Notes: generated by a model from the letters alone, not told the origin. A stretch of DNA of 64,000 nucleotides from Pseudonocardia cypriaca (GCF_006717045.1 NZ_VFPH01000001.1:2480001-2544000), one strand, 5' to 3'. Shown: positions 1 to 9,476, counted from the first letter of the stretch. Program-made: numbers and translations.

Positions 1-854
1 TCCCCGTGCACCCGCAGCGCGTGGTCGCCACCGGCTACGCCGTCCCGGCCCTGATCGAGGCCGGCGCTCCGCTGGTCGGCATCTCGAGCTGGACGCGTGG
101 CGTCCCGATGATGAGCCCGGAGGAGCTCGCCACCTACGAGCGGCTGGACAAGGTGGCCGGCGAGTCGGCGGCCGACACGAACTACGAGGCGATCGCGCTG
201 GCCGACCCGGACCTCATCGTGATCGGGGTGCCCGTGCCGGTGCTCGCCGACGTCGACGTGGAGCGGCTCGCGACGCTCGCACCCGTCGTGGCGGTCGGCC
301 CCACGGTCCCGTCGGCCTGGCGGGACATCTCCCGTCGCCACGCCGACGCCGCGGGCGCGTTGGCGGGCTTCGACGCCGTGCGCGCCGAGTACGAGGCGAA
401 GGCCGCATCGCTGCGGGAGAAGTACGCCGCAGTGGTGCCCCCGCTGAAGTTCGGGCACGTCGGCGCGTACGGGCGGGTCACCGACGGCACCTTCCACCGC
501 GAGTTCAACGGCTCGTGGGGCACGAACGTGGCGCAGGACGTCGGCGCGAACTACTACGGCGCGGTCGAGAACCCCGGCCCCGGGTCCAAGGCGGTGAGCG
601 AGTACCCGTCCGTCGAGCAGATCGGGAGCAGCCTCGGCGAGGCGGATGCGATCACCTACAGCGTCGAACCCGACGGCTCGGTGCCGGCGGCGGTGCAGCA
701 GGTGCTCGACTCGCAGCTCTGGAAGAACCTGCCCGCCGTGCAGGCCGGCAGGGCCTTCCCGATCCGCTACACGGAGGCCGCCACCTACTCCGCGGCGCTG
801 AAGACCCTCGACTCGATCGACCAGGCCTTCGCGCCGCTGCTCGGGGCACGATGA
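1..854 (+). CDS. Ferric-siderophore ABC transporter substrate-binding protein (5' truncated by window)
   Basis: The frame is open from the first base, so the N-terminus and any lipoprotein signal lie outside the window; 283 codons remain. The sequence resembles the periplasmic-binding FecB/FhuD fold: an early segment ending VAGESAAD, a LADPDLIVIG strand, and a C-terminal half with WKNLPAVQAGRAFPI, typical of siderophore-binding proteins. It should capture a ferric siderophore at the cell surface and pass it to an ABC permease, which is not in the window. Its stop overlaps the start of the siderophore-interacting reductase (ATGA at 851-854), so the two are translationally coupled. Family call is firm; the ligand is unknown. 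Confidence 0.85.
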   Translation, partial: PVHPQRVVATGYAVPALIEAGAPLVGISSWTRGVPMMSPEELATYERLDKVAGESAADTNYEAIALADPDLIVIGVPVPVLADVDVERLATLAPVVAVGPTVPSAWRDISRRHADAAGALAGFDAVRAEYEAKAASLREKYAAVVPPLKFGHVGAYGRVTDGTFHREFNGSWGTNVAQDVGANYYGAVENPGPGSKAVSEYPSVEQIGSSLGEADAITYSVEPDGSVPAAVQQVLDSQLWKNLPAVQAGRAFPIRYTEAATYSAALKTLDSIDQAFAPLLGAR

Positions 855-1696
855 CGAGCGCTCCCCGCGCCGCGCAGCTCCCGGACCTGCTCGACGCGGC
901 GAAGACGGGCCCCGGCGGCGTGAAGGTGCCCTACCCGATCGGGATCCGCGAGCTGGTGGTGCTGCGGACGGCGTGGCTCGGGCCCGCCATGCTCCGGCTC
1001 ACGCTGGGCGGGCCGGGCATCGCGGGGTTCCAGAGCCACGTCCCGGAGGAGCACGTCCGGCTGGTCTTCCCCGACGAGCGGGGCGAGCTGCGGCTGCCGG
1101 AGCAGAACGGGGACGTGCTGCGCTGGCCGCGGCCGATGCCCGTCTCGCGGGAGTACACGGTGCGCCGGCACGATCCCACCGCGGGCGAGCTGGACGTCGA
1201 CGTCGCCGTGCACCCCGGCGGCGTCGCGTCGGACTGGGCCGTTGCGGTCGAGCCGGGGGACCGGATCCACGTGGCGGGCCCGCCCGGCGGTTTCGTCGTG
1301 CCTAGCCACTACGACCGGTACCTCCTCGCCGGTGACCTCACCGCCCTGCCGCAGATCGCCCGCTACCTCGAGGGGCTGCCCCCGGCGGCCACCGGGTGGG
1401 CGTTCGTCGAGGTGCGCGATCGCTCGGAGGAGATCCCGCTGACCGCACCGAGCGGCGTCACCGTGCGCTGGGTCCATCGCGGGAGCGTGCCGGCAGGAAC
1501 CGGCGACGACCTCGAACGGGCCGTCCGGTCGGTGGAGCTCCCCGCGGGGGAGCGGACCTTCGTGTGGGTCGCAGCCGAGGCGGGCGTGGTGAAGCCGCTG
1601 CGCCGATGGGTGCGCGACCGGGGCGTCCCGACGGGCGACTTCCGGATCGTGGGCTACTGGAAGCGCGGCGTCGCCGACTTCGACGACGAGGAGTAG
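851..1696 (+). CDS. Siderophore-interacting protein (FAD-dependent ferric-siderophore reductase)
   Basis: 281 residues starting at the ATG that overlaps the upstream stop. It has the SIP/ViuB layout: an N-terminal FAD-binding barrel with the flavin motif SREYTVRRHD (about residues 98-107) and a C-terminal reductase half with LLAGDLTALPQIARYL followed by a terminal strand reading FRIVGYWKRG. Members release iron from imported ferric siderophores by NAD(P)H- or ferredoxin-dependent reduction in the cytoplasm. Coupling to the siderophore-binding protein fits uptake followed by reduction. The promoter must lie upstream of the window, so regulation cannot be seen. Confidence 0.9.
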   Translation: MTSAPRAAQLPDLLDAAKTGPGGVKVPYPIGIRELVVLRTAWLGPAMLRLTLGGPGIAGFQSHVPEEHVRLVFPDERGELRLPEQNGDVLRWPRPMPVSREYTVRRHDPTAGELDVDVAVHPGGVASDWAVAVEPGDRIHVAGPPGGFVVPSHYDRYLLAGDLTALPQIARYLEGLPPAATGWAFVEVRDRSEEIPLTAPSGVTVRWVHRGSVPAGTGDDLERAVRSVELPAGERTFVWVAAEAGVVKPLRRWVRDRGVPTGDFRIVGYWKRGVADFDDEE

Positions 1697-1718
1697 CACC
1701 CGCTCCCGTGCGCGGACC

Positions 1719-2765
1719 TCAGAGCGCCCGCAGCGGGAGCAGGTCCTCTGCAGCGAACGAGGCCAGCACCCCGTCATCCGGCTGCCAGGACGTGCCTGCG
1801 CTGCGGGGCTGCTCGGCCACCACCGCGATGCCGGCGGGTTCGAGCGCCAGGTGGTAGCGGACGCTGTCGCCGAGGTAGACGCGGCCGGTGATCTTCGCCG
1901 GGTGCCGGCCGATGGACGGCTCACCCGCCGGGGCCAGGCGCACCGCCGACGGGCGGATCCCGACGTGGTCGGCCGGTCCGGCGCTGGGCACGGGCAGTTC
2001 GAGGCCGTCCGCGGTGCGGTAGCTGCCGTCGACGACCTCACCGGGGAAGATGTTCTCCACGCCCATGAAGTCGGCGACGAACACCGTGCGCGGGCGCTCG
2101 AACACCTCGGCCGGGCTGCCGACCTGCTCCACCCGCCCACCGTTGAGCACGGCGATCCGGTCGGAGATCGACAGGGCCTCCTCCTGGTCGTGGGTGACGA
2201 ACAGGACGGCCTGGTCCAGCCGCTGCTGCAGGGCGCGCAGCTCCAGGCGGATCTCCTGGCGGAGCTTGGCGTCGAGGTTGGACAGCGGCTCGTCCATGAG
2301 CAGCACCCGCGGCCGGACGGCGACGGCACGCGCGACGGCCACACGCTGCTGCTGACCGCCGGATAGCTGGCCGGGGTAGCGGTCGGCGAGGCCGGCGATG
2401 TCCATCAGGGTGAGGGCTTCCTGCACCCGCTCGGTCACCTCGGTGGCGGGCAGCTTGCGGGCGCGGAGGCCGTAGGCGACGTTGTCGCGCACGCGCAGGT
2501 GGGGGAAGAGCGCGTAGTTCTGGAACACGACGGCCGTGTCGCGGCGGTAGGGCGGCACCGCCGTGACGTCCTTGCCGGCGAGCAGCACCCGGCCTGCGTC
2601 GGCGGGGAGGAAGCCCGCGACGACGTTCAGCGTCGTGGTCTTCCCGCACCCGCTGGGGCCGAGCAGGCTCACCAGCTCGCCCGCCTCGACGTCGACGTGG
2701 ATGTCGTCGAGCACTGGTGTCGCGCCGAACGACTTGCTCACCCCGTCGACCGTGAGCGCACTCAT
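1719..2765 (-). CDS. ABC transporter ATP-binding protein, spermidine/putrescine (PotA) type
   Basis: 348 residues. Walker A GPSGCGKTT at 36-44, signature LSGGQQQ at 134-140, Walker B with MDEP at 157-160, then the switch histidine in VTHDQEEA, and a C-terminal TOBE-like region (about 250-348). This is the PotA/FbpC layout. The ATG at 2765 overlaps the stop of the upstream permease by four bases (ATGA), so it is the last gene of a four-gene minus-strand operon with two permeases and a binding protein. Substrate could be a polyamine or another small cation or organic compound; the family does not settle this. Confidence 0.9.
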   Translation of the reverse strand: MSALTVDGVSKSFGATPVLDDIHVDVEAGELVSLLGPSGCGKTTTLNVVAGFLPADAGRVLLAGKDVTAVPPYRRDTAVVFQNYALFPHLRVRDNVAYGLRARKLPATEVTERVQEALTLMDIAGLADRYPGQLSGGQQQRVAVARAVAVRPRVLLMDEPLSNLDAKLRQEIRLELRALQQRLDQAVLFVTHDQEEALSISDRIAVLNGGRVEQVGSPAEVFERPRTVFVADFMGVENIFPGEVVDGSYRTADGLELPVPSAGPADHVGIRPSAVRLAPAGEPSIGRHPAKITGRVYLGDSVRYHLALEPAGIAVVAEQPRSAGTSWQPDDGVLASFAAEDLLPLRAL

Positions 2766-3577
2766 CCTTTGACCCCACCCGAGAGAACCTGACCGAACCG
2801 GATGAACCTGTTGGAGACCGCCAGCAGCGTTCCCACCAGCAGGATCTGCACGGTGGACACCGCGGCCAGCGTCGGGTCCACGCGGAACTCGGCGTACTGG
2901 ACCATCGCCACCGGCAGCGTGATCCGGCCGGGGGAGATGAGGAACAAGCTGATCTCCAGCTCGGCGAACGAGAAGATGAACGCGAAGATGAACGCCCCGA
3001 CGAGCGACGGTCGCAGCAACGGCAGCGTCACCCGCCACAGCGTCTGCCACGGGCCCCGGCCCAGGTCGAGCGAGGCGCGCTCGACGTCCGTGCCGAGGCT
3101 CGCCAGGCCGGCGTGCACGAGCCGGAACGTCCACGGCAGCGTGATCATGGTGTGCGCGAGCAGGAGGGCTCCGAGCGTCGGCACGAGCCGGACCTGCAGC
3201 ATCCACGACAGCTGGTACAGGTAGATGTAGACCGCCACGCCGCTGACGATCGCCGGGATGAGCAGCGGCAGCAGGAACCCGTTCTCCAGCAGGGCGCTCC
3301 GGCGAAGCCGGGCGCGGGAGAGCCCGATCGCGGCCAGCAGGCCGAGTGCCGTCGAGAGCACCGCGGTCGAGAGGGCCAGCACGAACGACAGCCGCAGCCC
3401 GCCGAAGAGCCCGCGTTCCCGGGTGAGCTCGCCGAACCAGCGCAGTGAGTAGCCCGACGGCGGGAACGTGAGGAACTCGCTGTCGAACACCGACATCCAG
3501 ACGACGAGCGCCACAGGCAGCAGCATGAAGCCGAACACCAGCACACCGACGACGGCCAACCAGCGGGGCAAGGTCAT
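2762..3577 (-). CDS. ABC transporter permease, PotC type
   Basis: 271 residues with six predicted hydrophobic segments. The EAA-type loop that docks to the ATPase is visible as RASLDLGRGPWQTLWRVTLP. ATG at 3577 was chosen because it overlaps the stop of the partner permease (ATGA) and opens directly onto a hydrophobic helix. It forms the heterodimeric membrane channel with the product at 3574-4437. In the PotABCD family this is the PotC-like subunit, which accompanies a PotB-like partner. Confidence 0.88.
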   Translation of the reverse strand: MTLPRWLAVVGVLVFGFMLLPVALVVWMSVFDSEFLTFPPSGYSLRWFGELTRERGLFGGLRLSFVLALSTAVLSTALGLLAAIGLSRARLRRSALLENGFLLPLLIPAIVSGVAVYIYLYQLSWMLQVRLVPTLGALLLAHTMITLPWTFRLVHAGLASLGTDVERASLDLGRGPWQTLWRVTLPLLRPSLVGAFIFAFIFSFAELEISLFLISPGRITLPVAMVQYAEFRVDPTLAAVSTVQILLVGTLLAVSNRFIRFGQVLSGGVKG

Positions 3578-4437
3578 CGGGCCACCCGCCATCCTTCGAA
3601 CTGCCGGCGCAGCAACCGGCCGTACAGCAGCACGACGGCGAGGCTCACGACGAGCATCAGCGCGGCCATGCTCGCGCCGAACGGCCAGTTGTTGTCCGCC
3701 GAGATCGTGTCGTAGACGACGGGCGCGAGCATCGGCACCTGCGTGCCCCCCACGAGCCGCGGGGTGGCGTAGGCGTTGATGCACAGCACGAACACCAGCG
3801 ACGTGCCCGCCGCGATCCCCGGCACGATCTGCGGCAGCACGATCTGGCGGAACACCCTCGCCGGCCGGGCCCCCAGGTCGAGCGCGGCCCGCTCCGTGTT
3901 GGGGTCGACCGACTCGAGGGACGCCTGCAGCGTGAGCACCATCAGCGGCAGCACGACCGACGTGATCGCGACGGTGACCGTGGTGGCGGTGCGCAGCAGC
4001 TCGACCGGCGCGTCGAGGAGCCCGACCGCGGTGAGCACGGTGTTGACGACGCCCGAGTAGCCGAGCAGCGCGACCCACCCGATGGAGCGCACCACGTTGC
4101 CGACGAGCAGCGGGAACACCGTGAGGATGATCAGCAGCGCCTTGGTGCGGGCGCTCGCCTTCGTGATCAGGTACGCCACCGGGAGCGCGAGTAGCAACGC
4201 GAGTGCGGTGGCCGCCACCGCGACGAGCAGGGTGCGGGTGAGCGCTCCGACGTGGTACGGGCTGGCGAAGAACCGTGCGAAGTTCTCCAGCGTGAACGCC
4301 GGCTCCGAGAACGACGTGCGCGAGGGCCGCTCGAAGCTGAACCGCAGGAAGTAGACCAGCGGGGCCACGAAGAAGACCACCGTGAGCACGGCGGCGGGCA
4401 TGACCAGCAGCCAGCCGGTGCGGCGATCGAAGGTCAC
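3574..4437 (-). CDS. ABC transporter permease, PotB type
   Basis: 287 residues, with an N-terminal helix opening WLLVMPAAVLTVVFFVAPLV and about six membrane segments. The ATPase-docking loop reads ERAALDLGARPARVFRQIVL. It lies 10 bases downstream of the binding-protein gene and overlaps the next permease by four bases, so the order is binding protein, PotB-like, PotC-like, ATPase. The inner-membrane location and role in import are inferred from family and operon context. Confidence 0.88.
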   Translation of the reverse strand: MTFDRRTGWLLVMPAAVLTVVFFVAPLVYFLRFSFERPSRTSFSEPAFTLENFARFFASPYHVGALTRTLLVAVAATALALLLALPVAYLITKASARTKALLIILTVFPLLVGNVVRSIGWVALLGYSGVVNTVLTAVGLLDAPVELLRTATTVTVAITSVVLPLMVLTLQASLESVDPNTERAALDLGARPARVFRQIVLPQIVPGIAAGTSLVFVLCINAYATPRLVGGTQVPMLAPVVYDTISADNNWPFGASMAALMLVVSLAVVLLYGRLLRRQFEGWRVAR

Positions 4438-4447
4438 TGTTCGAACG

Positions 4448-5530
4448 TCACTGGTTGATGAGCTGCTCGACGTACTGCTGGCGCCAGCGTTCGTTGTTCT
4501 GCGCGAGGTAGGACAGGTCGACCTGGTGGATGTTCTGCTCCTCCTCCGGCGTGAACCCGATCTCGCTGGTCAGCTCTGGCGACGGGTTGACGTCGGTGAC
4601 GGTCGGCCAGTACCCCATGTTCTGCCCGAACTGCAGCTGCGCCTCGGGGTCGAGCATCGCGTCGATGTAGGCGTATGCCCCGTCCGGGTTGGGGGCGTTG
4701 ACCGGGACGCCGACGGTGAAGACGACCGGGAACGTGCCCTCACGCGGCACGACCGACGCCAGCGGCGCCCCGGCCTGCCGCCACTGGTAGGCGCGCGCCT
4801 TCCAGTTGTACGCCAGCCACACCTCGCCGGACATCAGCGCCTGGCCGAGCTGCTCCTGGGACTCGTAGACCCGCACGGTGCCCTTGCGCTCCAGCATCCG
4901 CTGCCAACCCGCGTCCCAGTCGTTGCCCGGGTCGCCGCCCGCTTCGAGCGCGGCGGCCATGAAGTACTCGGTGGCCCACTGGATCGACATGATCCCGATG
5001 CGGCCCGCGTAGGCCGGGTCCCAGAACACGTCGTAGCTGGTGGGTGCGGGGTTCACGTGCTCGGTGTTGTAGATGATCACGCCGGCGCTGTAGATGTGCG
5101 GTACCCACAGGTCGTTGCGGAAGTCCTCGCGGATGTTGGCGTAGTTGGACAGTCGCGCGGGGTCGATCCTGGCGAGCAGCGACGCGTTCGCCATCTCCTG
5201 TGCCTGCTGGTCGGAGAGTGCGGTGACGTCGATGGTGCCCGGCCCGCCGGTCTGGCCCTCCGTACGCATCTTCGTCATGCGCGCGACCTGGTCGGCGACG
5301 TCGTAGACGACGGTGGGTGCTCCGTCGGTCCTGGCCAGCACCGGCTCGACGAAGTCCTGCTGGAACTTCTGGTAGTCGCCGCCCCACGTGCCGACGACGG
5401 CCTCACCGGCACCTCCACCGCCCCCGGCCCCCGGGTTGGGTGGCGGCGCCCCGCCGCAGGCGGCGAGGCCGAGCGTGGCTCCCGCCGCGCCAGAGAGCTT
5501 GAGGAACTGCCGGCGGGGGAGCTGTGCCAC
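4448..5530 (-). CDS. ABC transporter substrate-binding lipoprotein, PotD-like
   Basis: 360 residues from a GTG preceded by a GGAAGGAG ribosome site. The N-terminus has a twin-arginine-like start PRRQFLKLSG and a lipobox LAAC at 22-25, so it is probably exported folded through Tat and lipid-anchored. The mature protein shows the family-1 solute-binding fold with GTWGGDYQKF and GVIIYNTEHV near the hinge, as in PotD and related polyamine or ferric binding proteins. First gene of the importer operon. Ligand not determinable from the sequence alone. Confidence 0.88.
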   Translation of the reverse strand: MAQLPRRQFLKLSGAAGATLGLAACGGAPPPNPGAGGGGGAGEAVVGTWGGDYQKFQQDFVEPVLARTDGAPTVVYDVADQVARMTKMRTEGQTGGPGTIDVTALSDQQAQEMANASLLARIDPARLSNYANIREDFRNDLWVPHIYSAGVIIYNTEHVNPAPTSYDVFWDPAYAGRIGIMSIQWATEYFMAAALEAGGDPGNDWDAGWQRMLERKGTVRVYESQEQLGQALMSGEVWLAYNWKARAYQWRQAGAPLASVVPREGTFPVVFTVGVPVNAPNPDGAYAYIDAMLDPEAQLQFGQNMGYWPTVTDVNPSPELTSEIGFTPEEEQNIHQVDLSYLAQNNERWRQQYVEQLINQ

Positions 5531-5593
5531 AGTCGATCTCCTTCCGGGCGGTGGCGATCATCGTAGGCCGACCGGATCACTTAGTGTCAGCAT

Positions 5594-7036
5594 GTGGCCG
5601 AAGAAGCTCCCCAGGACGAGAAGCCCGCACCGCCGACCGACGACCTGGTCACCACGTCGCACACGCTGGGTGAGCTCGCCTACACCGCAACGGCCGGCCG
5701 GATCGTCGTCAAGCACGAGAAGCACACCGACGGCACGTTCGACGGCCACGAGCCCCACGCCGAGGTGTTCGTCGTGGCCTACACCCTCGACGGGGCCGAG
5801 CCGGGCACCCGTCCGGTCACCATCGCTTTCAACGGCGGGCCCGGCTCGTCCAGCGTCTGGCTGCACATGGGGCTGTTCGGTCCGCGGCGGGTCGTCATGG
5901 GCGATGCCGGGGCGCTCACACCACCGCCGTGGGGGCTCACCGACAACGAGGAGTCCCTGCTCGCCCACTCCGACCTCCTGTTCATCGACCCGGTCAGCAC
6001 CGGCTACTCGCGCGCCGTCGAGGGCGGCAGGCCGTCCGAGTTCCACGGCTTCACGGGCGACGTCCAGACGGTCGGCGAGGTGATCCGGCTGTGGATCACG
6101 CGCAACGAGCGCTGGCTGTTGCCGAAGTTCCTCGCAGGCGAGTCGTACGGCACGCTGCGCGCCGCGGCGCTCGCCGAGCACCTGCAGGACCGGTACGGCA
6201 TGTACGTCAACGGCCTGATGCTGATCTCGAGCGTGCTCGACATGGGCACGATCCGGTTCACCGAGGGCAACGACCGGCCCTACCCGCTCTTCCTGCCGAC
6301 GTACGCCGCGATCGCCCACCACCACGGCCTGCACCCGGACCGGACGCTCGCCGAGGTGCTCGCCGACGCCGCCGACTTCGCGGCGCGCGACTACCCGTGG
6401 GCCCTCGCCCAGGGCAACCGGCTTCCCGCCGCCGACCTCGACCGCGTCGCGGCCCGGCTCGCGGCGCTGTCCGGGCTCGACGAGGGCTACGTCCGCCGGG
6501 TGCGCCTGCGGATCGAGCACCAGCGGTTCTTCCGAGAGCTGCTGCGCGACTCGGGCCGCACGGTCGGGCGGATCGACGGCCGGTTCACCGGCTGGGAGGC
6601 CGACGACGGCGGCGAGGTGCCCGGCTACGACCCGTCGATCGCGGCGATCACCGGCCCGTACACGGCCGCGGTCAACTCCCACGTCCGCACGACGCTCGGC
6701 TACGCCAACGACCTGCCCTACGAGATCCTTACCGGCCGGGTGCAGCCGTGGTCGTACAAGGAGTTCGAGGGCAGGGCCGTCTCGGTGGTCGGCAAGCTGT
6801 CGGCGGCGATGCGCGCCAACCCGCACCTGCGCGTGCACGTGGCCTGCGGGTACCACGACGGCGCCACGCCCTACTTCGCGGCGGAGCAGGTGCTCGCGGC
6901 GCTCCCGATCCCCGACGAGCTGCGCGACCGGATCGAGGTCCGCTACTACGAGGCCGGGCACATGATGTACGTGCACGAGCCGAGCCGGCTGCAGCAGTCG
7001 GCCGACCTCGCGGCCTTCGTCACCGCCGCGCCGTGA
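5594..7036 (+). CDS. Peptidase S10, serine carboxypeptidase-like
   Basis: 480 residues from GTG. Family S10 hallmarks are present in order: the oxyanion region FNGGPGSSSVW near 79-89, the nucleophile in GESYG with Ser184, the acid Asp422 in CGYHDGATPYF and His456 in YEAGHMMYVH. Family members are exopeptidases or acyl-transfer enzymes. No signal peptide is evident, which suggests a cytoplasmic protein or a non-classical route; many actinobacterial S10 members share this. It stands alone, divergent from the importer operon and convergent with the LysE-type gene. Confidence 0.9.
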   Translation: MAEEAPQDEKPAPPTDDLVTTSHTLGELAYTATAGRIVVKHEKHTDGTFDGHEPHAEVFVVAYTLDGAEPGTRPVTIAFNGGPGSSSVWLHMGLFGPRRVVMGDAGALTPPPWGLTDNEESLLAHSDLLFIDPVSTGYSRAVEGGRPSEFHGFTGDVQTVGEVIRLWITRNERWLLPKFLAGESYGTLRAAALAEHLQDRYGMYVNGLMLISSVLDMGTIRFTEGNDRPYPLFLPTYAAIAHHHGLHPDRTLAEVLADAADFAARDYPWALAQGNRLPAADLDRVAARLAALSGLDEGYVRRVRLRIEHQRFFRELLRDSGRTVGRIDGRFTGWEADDGGEVPGYDPSIAAITGPYTAAVNSHVRTTLGYANDLPYEILTGRVQPWSYKEFEGRAVSVVGKLSAAMRANPHLRVHVACGYHDGATPYFAAEQVLAALPIPDELRDRIEVRYYEAGHMMYVHEPSRLQQSADLAAFVTAAP

Positions 7037-7055
7037 CCGGTCGGGCCGTGGGCGC

Positions 7056-7679
7056 TCAGCCGGCGGCGAGCCGGATGCCGAGGCCCACCAGCAGCGTGCC
7101 CATCACCGCGTCGATGGCTCGCCGGACCCGGTTCGTGGTGAGGAGCCTGCGCAGCGCGCTCACCAAGCCTGCGAGCACGGTGAACCAGGTCAGCGTCACG
7201 CCCGCGGCGACCACGGCGAGCATCAGGTGGTCGACGGCGGTCGCAGAGGTGGGCAGGAACTGGGGGAGCAGCGCGACGAAGAAGACCGCGACCTTCGGGT
7301 TGAGCAGGTTGGTCACCAGGCCCTGGCGGAACGCGGCGAGCGCGCGGGCCGCCCTGGTGCCCGGGATGTGCTTGGCGTCGTCGTAGTCGCCGCGGCGGGC
7401 GGCGAGCAGCGCGCGGACGCCGAGGAACACCAGGTAGGCCGCGCCGACCAGCTTGACGGCGGTGAACGCCACCGCGGACGCGGCGAGCAGGCCTGCGATG
7501 CCGAGCGCCGTGACCACCGCCCACGCGAACACGCCGACGGCGATCCCGAGGCCGCACGCCATCCCGGCGCGCCGGCCCGAGATCATCGCGTTGCGGGTGA
7601 CGATCGCGAAGTCGGGTCCCGGCGACATCGCGGCGAGCAGGACGACGCCGCCGAGCGCGACGAACTGGGTGACGACCAT
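7056..7679 (-). CDS. LysE/RhtB-family amino-acid exporter
   Basis: 207 residues and about six membrane helices. The family signature SPGPDFAIVTRNAM follows the first helix, and LVTNLLNPKVAVFFVALLPQF is the usual NPK helix. Members export amino acids or related metabolites by an ion-coupled mechanism. ATG at 7679 gives the standard length; a GTG three codons upstream in frame is possible. It diverges from the IclR gene with 57 bases between starts, so the IclR protein could control it, but no clear operator was found. Confidence 0.88.
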   Translation of the reverse strand: MVVTQFVALGGVVLLAAMSPGPDFAIVTRNAMISGRRAGMACGLGIAVGVFAWAVVTALGIAGLLAASAVAFTAVKLVGAAYLVFLGVRALLAARRGDYDDAKHIPGTRAARALAAFRQGLVTNLLNPKVAVFFVALLPQFLPTSATAVDHLMLAVVAAGVTLTWFTVLAGLVSALRRLLTTNRVRRAIDAVMGTLLVGLGIRLAAG

Positions 7680-7736
7680 TTCGATCACACTACCGAGGTC
7701 GTCGTTCCCGTTGACCTGCGGTGAGAGACTCTCCCG

Positions 7737-8483
7737 ATGCCGCGGGTGCGGACCGGTGAGTCGGTGGTGGCGCGCGTGGTGCGCGTCCTGGAGGCGTTCA
7801 CCCCGGACGACCCGGCGCTGTCGGTCACCGAGATCGCCAGGCGCTCCGGGCTGCACGTCGCGACCGCATCCCGGCTGGTCGCCGAACTGAGCGCGCACGG
7901 CCTGCTGGCCCGCCGCGACGGGGCGGTGCGCGTCGGCGTCCGGATGTGGGAGCTGGCGCAGCGGGCATCGCCCACGCTGTCGCTGCGCGAGGCCGCGATG
8001 CCGTTCCTCGAGGACCTGCACGCGGTGATCGGCCACCACGTGCAGCTGGGTGTCCTCGACGGCGACGAGGTGCTGTTCGTCGAGCGGATGTCCGCCCCGA
8101 ACGCGGTGGTCAACTACACGCGGATCGCGGGCCGGCTGTCGCTGCACGCGTCCTCGTCGGGGCTCGTGCTGCTCGCGCACACCCGGCCGGAGCAGCAGGA
8201 GCGCGCGCTGGTTGCTCCCATGCAGCGGCTCACCCCGAACACCCCGACCGATCCGAGGCAGGTGCGCGAGCTGCTCGCGGGCATCCGCCGGCAGGGATAC
8301 GCGCTGTGCCCTGGCTTCATCCACGTCGACGCCACGGGGGTGGCCGTGCCGGTCCGGGACGGTTCCGGCGCGGTGGTGGCGGCGATCGGCGCCGTGGTGC
8401 CGAACGACGGCAACGCGTACGTGCACGTCCCGGCCCTGCTGGCGGCGGCGCGGGGGATCGGGCGCGTGCTCGCCTCTCATTGA
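7737..8483 (+). CDS. IclR-family transcriptional regulator
   Basis: 248 residues: winged helix-turn-helix over about 10-70 (LSVTEIARRSGLHVATASRLV) and an IclR effector domain over about 80-245 (FVERMSAPNAVVNY, LCPGFIHVDATGVAVPV). IclR proteins of this kind often control aromatic-acid catabolism and sense the substrate. It lies 48 bases upstream of the reductase/P450 pair in the same direction, so it probably controls that pair. A small dyad over its own stop codon (8475-8489) is a candidate site. Confidence 0.88.
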   Translation: MPRVRTGESVVARVVRVLEAFTPDDPALSVTEIARRSGLHVATASRLVAELSAHGLLARRDGAVRVGVRMWELAQRASPTLSLREAAMPFLEDLHAVIGHHVQLGVLDGDEVLFVERMSAPNAVVNYTRIAGRLSLHASSSGLVLLAHTRPEQQERALVAPMQRLTPNTPTDPRQVRELLAGIRRQGYALCPGFIHVDATGVAVPVRDGSGAVVAAIGAVVPNDGNAYVHVPALLAAARGIGRVLASH

Positions 8484-8531
8484 TTGAGAACGGCGTGCCG
8501 CCGCGGGTGGGCGGTCCCGGATCCTGCCCCC

Positions 8532-9476
8532 ATGGACGACGTCGTCTCGCTGCAGGTGGTGGCCAAGACCGCCGAGGCGGACGGCGTCGTGTCGCTGACG
8601 CTGGCGCGCCCGGACGGCCGCAGGCTCCCGGACTGGACCCCGGGTGCGCACGTCGATCTCGTGCTCCCCACCGGGATCACCCGGCAGTACTCGCTCTGCG
8701 GGGACCGGTGGGACGCCCACACCTACCGCGTCGCCGTGCTGCGCGAGCCGGACGGCCGGGGCGGCTCCGCGTTCGTGCACGAGGTGCTCGCACCCGGCGA
8801 CGTCGTGGGGGTCGGGGGTCCCCGCAACAACTTCCCGCTGGTCCCGTCCGCGTCCTACCTGTTCGTGGCGGGCGGGATCGGCATCACGCCGCTCCTGCCG
8901 ATGATCCACCAGGCAGACCTCCTGGGAGCCGACTGGCGGCTGCTCTACGGCGGCCGGAGCCGGCGGTCGATGGCGTTCCTCGACGAGCTGTCGGCACACG
9001 GGGACCGCGTGCAGGCCGTCCCGCAGGACGAGCACGGGTTGCTCGACCTCGCAGGCTTCCTCGGCGAGCCGCGACCGGGCGTCAGGGTGTACTGCTGCGG
9101 GCCGGCACCGCTGCTCGCCGCGATCGAGCGGGCCTGCGCCGGGTGGCCCCCGCACACGCTGCACCTGGAGCGGTTCGTCGCGCCGGAGCGAGGTGCCCCC
9201 GCCCGCCCCGGCCCGTTCACCGTGGAGCTGGCCCGCAGCGGCGTGGTCGTCGACGTGCGTCCGGGCGTCTCCGTGCTGGACGCGGTGCGGGCCGTCGGCG
9301 TCGACGTGCTGTCGTCCTGCCGCCAGGGGACCTGCGGCACCTGCGAGACGACGGTGCTCGCCGGCCGTCCCGACCACCGCGACTCGATCCTCGCCGACCA
9401 CGAGCGCGCCGCCGGGGACTGCATGTTCCCGTGCGTGTCCCGTTCCTGCGACGACCGGCTCGTCCTCGATCTGTAG
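8532..9476 (+). CDS. Phthalate-dioxygenase-type reductase (FMN, NADH, [2Fe-2S])
   Basis: 314 residues from ATG. Order of modules: flavin-binding barrel with RQYS at 51-54, nucleotide domain with AGGIGITP near 113-120, and a C-terminal plant-type ferredoxin with Cys263, Cys268, Cys271 and Cys301. This is the PDR/VanB order, with the ferredoxin at the C-terminus. It passes electrons from NADH to an oxygenase. The P450 gene begins 8 bases after its stop, so the P450 is the likely partner; the Rieske oxygenase at 20024 has no reductase beside it and could also draw on this one. Confidence 0.9.
   Translation: MDDVVSLQVVAKTAEADGVVSLTLARPDGRRLPDWTPGAHVDLVLPTGITRQYSLCGDRWDAHTYRVAVLREPDGRGGSAFVHEVLAPGDVVGVGGPRNNFPLVPSASYLFVAGGIGITPLLPMIHQADLLGADWRLLYGGRSRRSMAFLDELSAHGDRVQAVPQDEHGLLDLAGFLGEPRPGVRVYCCGPAPLLAAIERACAGWPPHTLHLERFVAPERGAPARPGPFTVELARSGVVVDVRPGVSVLDAVRAVGVDVLSSCRQGTCGTCETTVLAGRPDHRDSILADHERAAGDCMFPCVSRSCDDRLVLDL

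Noticed and set aside
1697..1718. Terminator between the siderophore reductase and the ATPase gene
   Set aside because: No stem of useful length and no T-tract in the 22-base gap.
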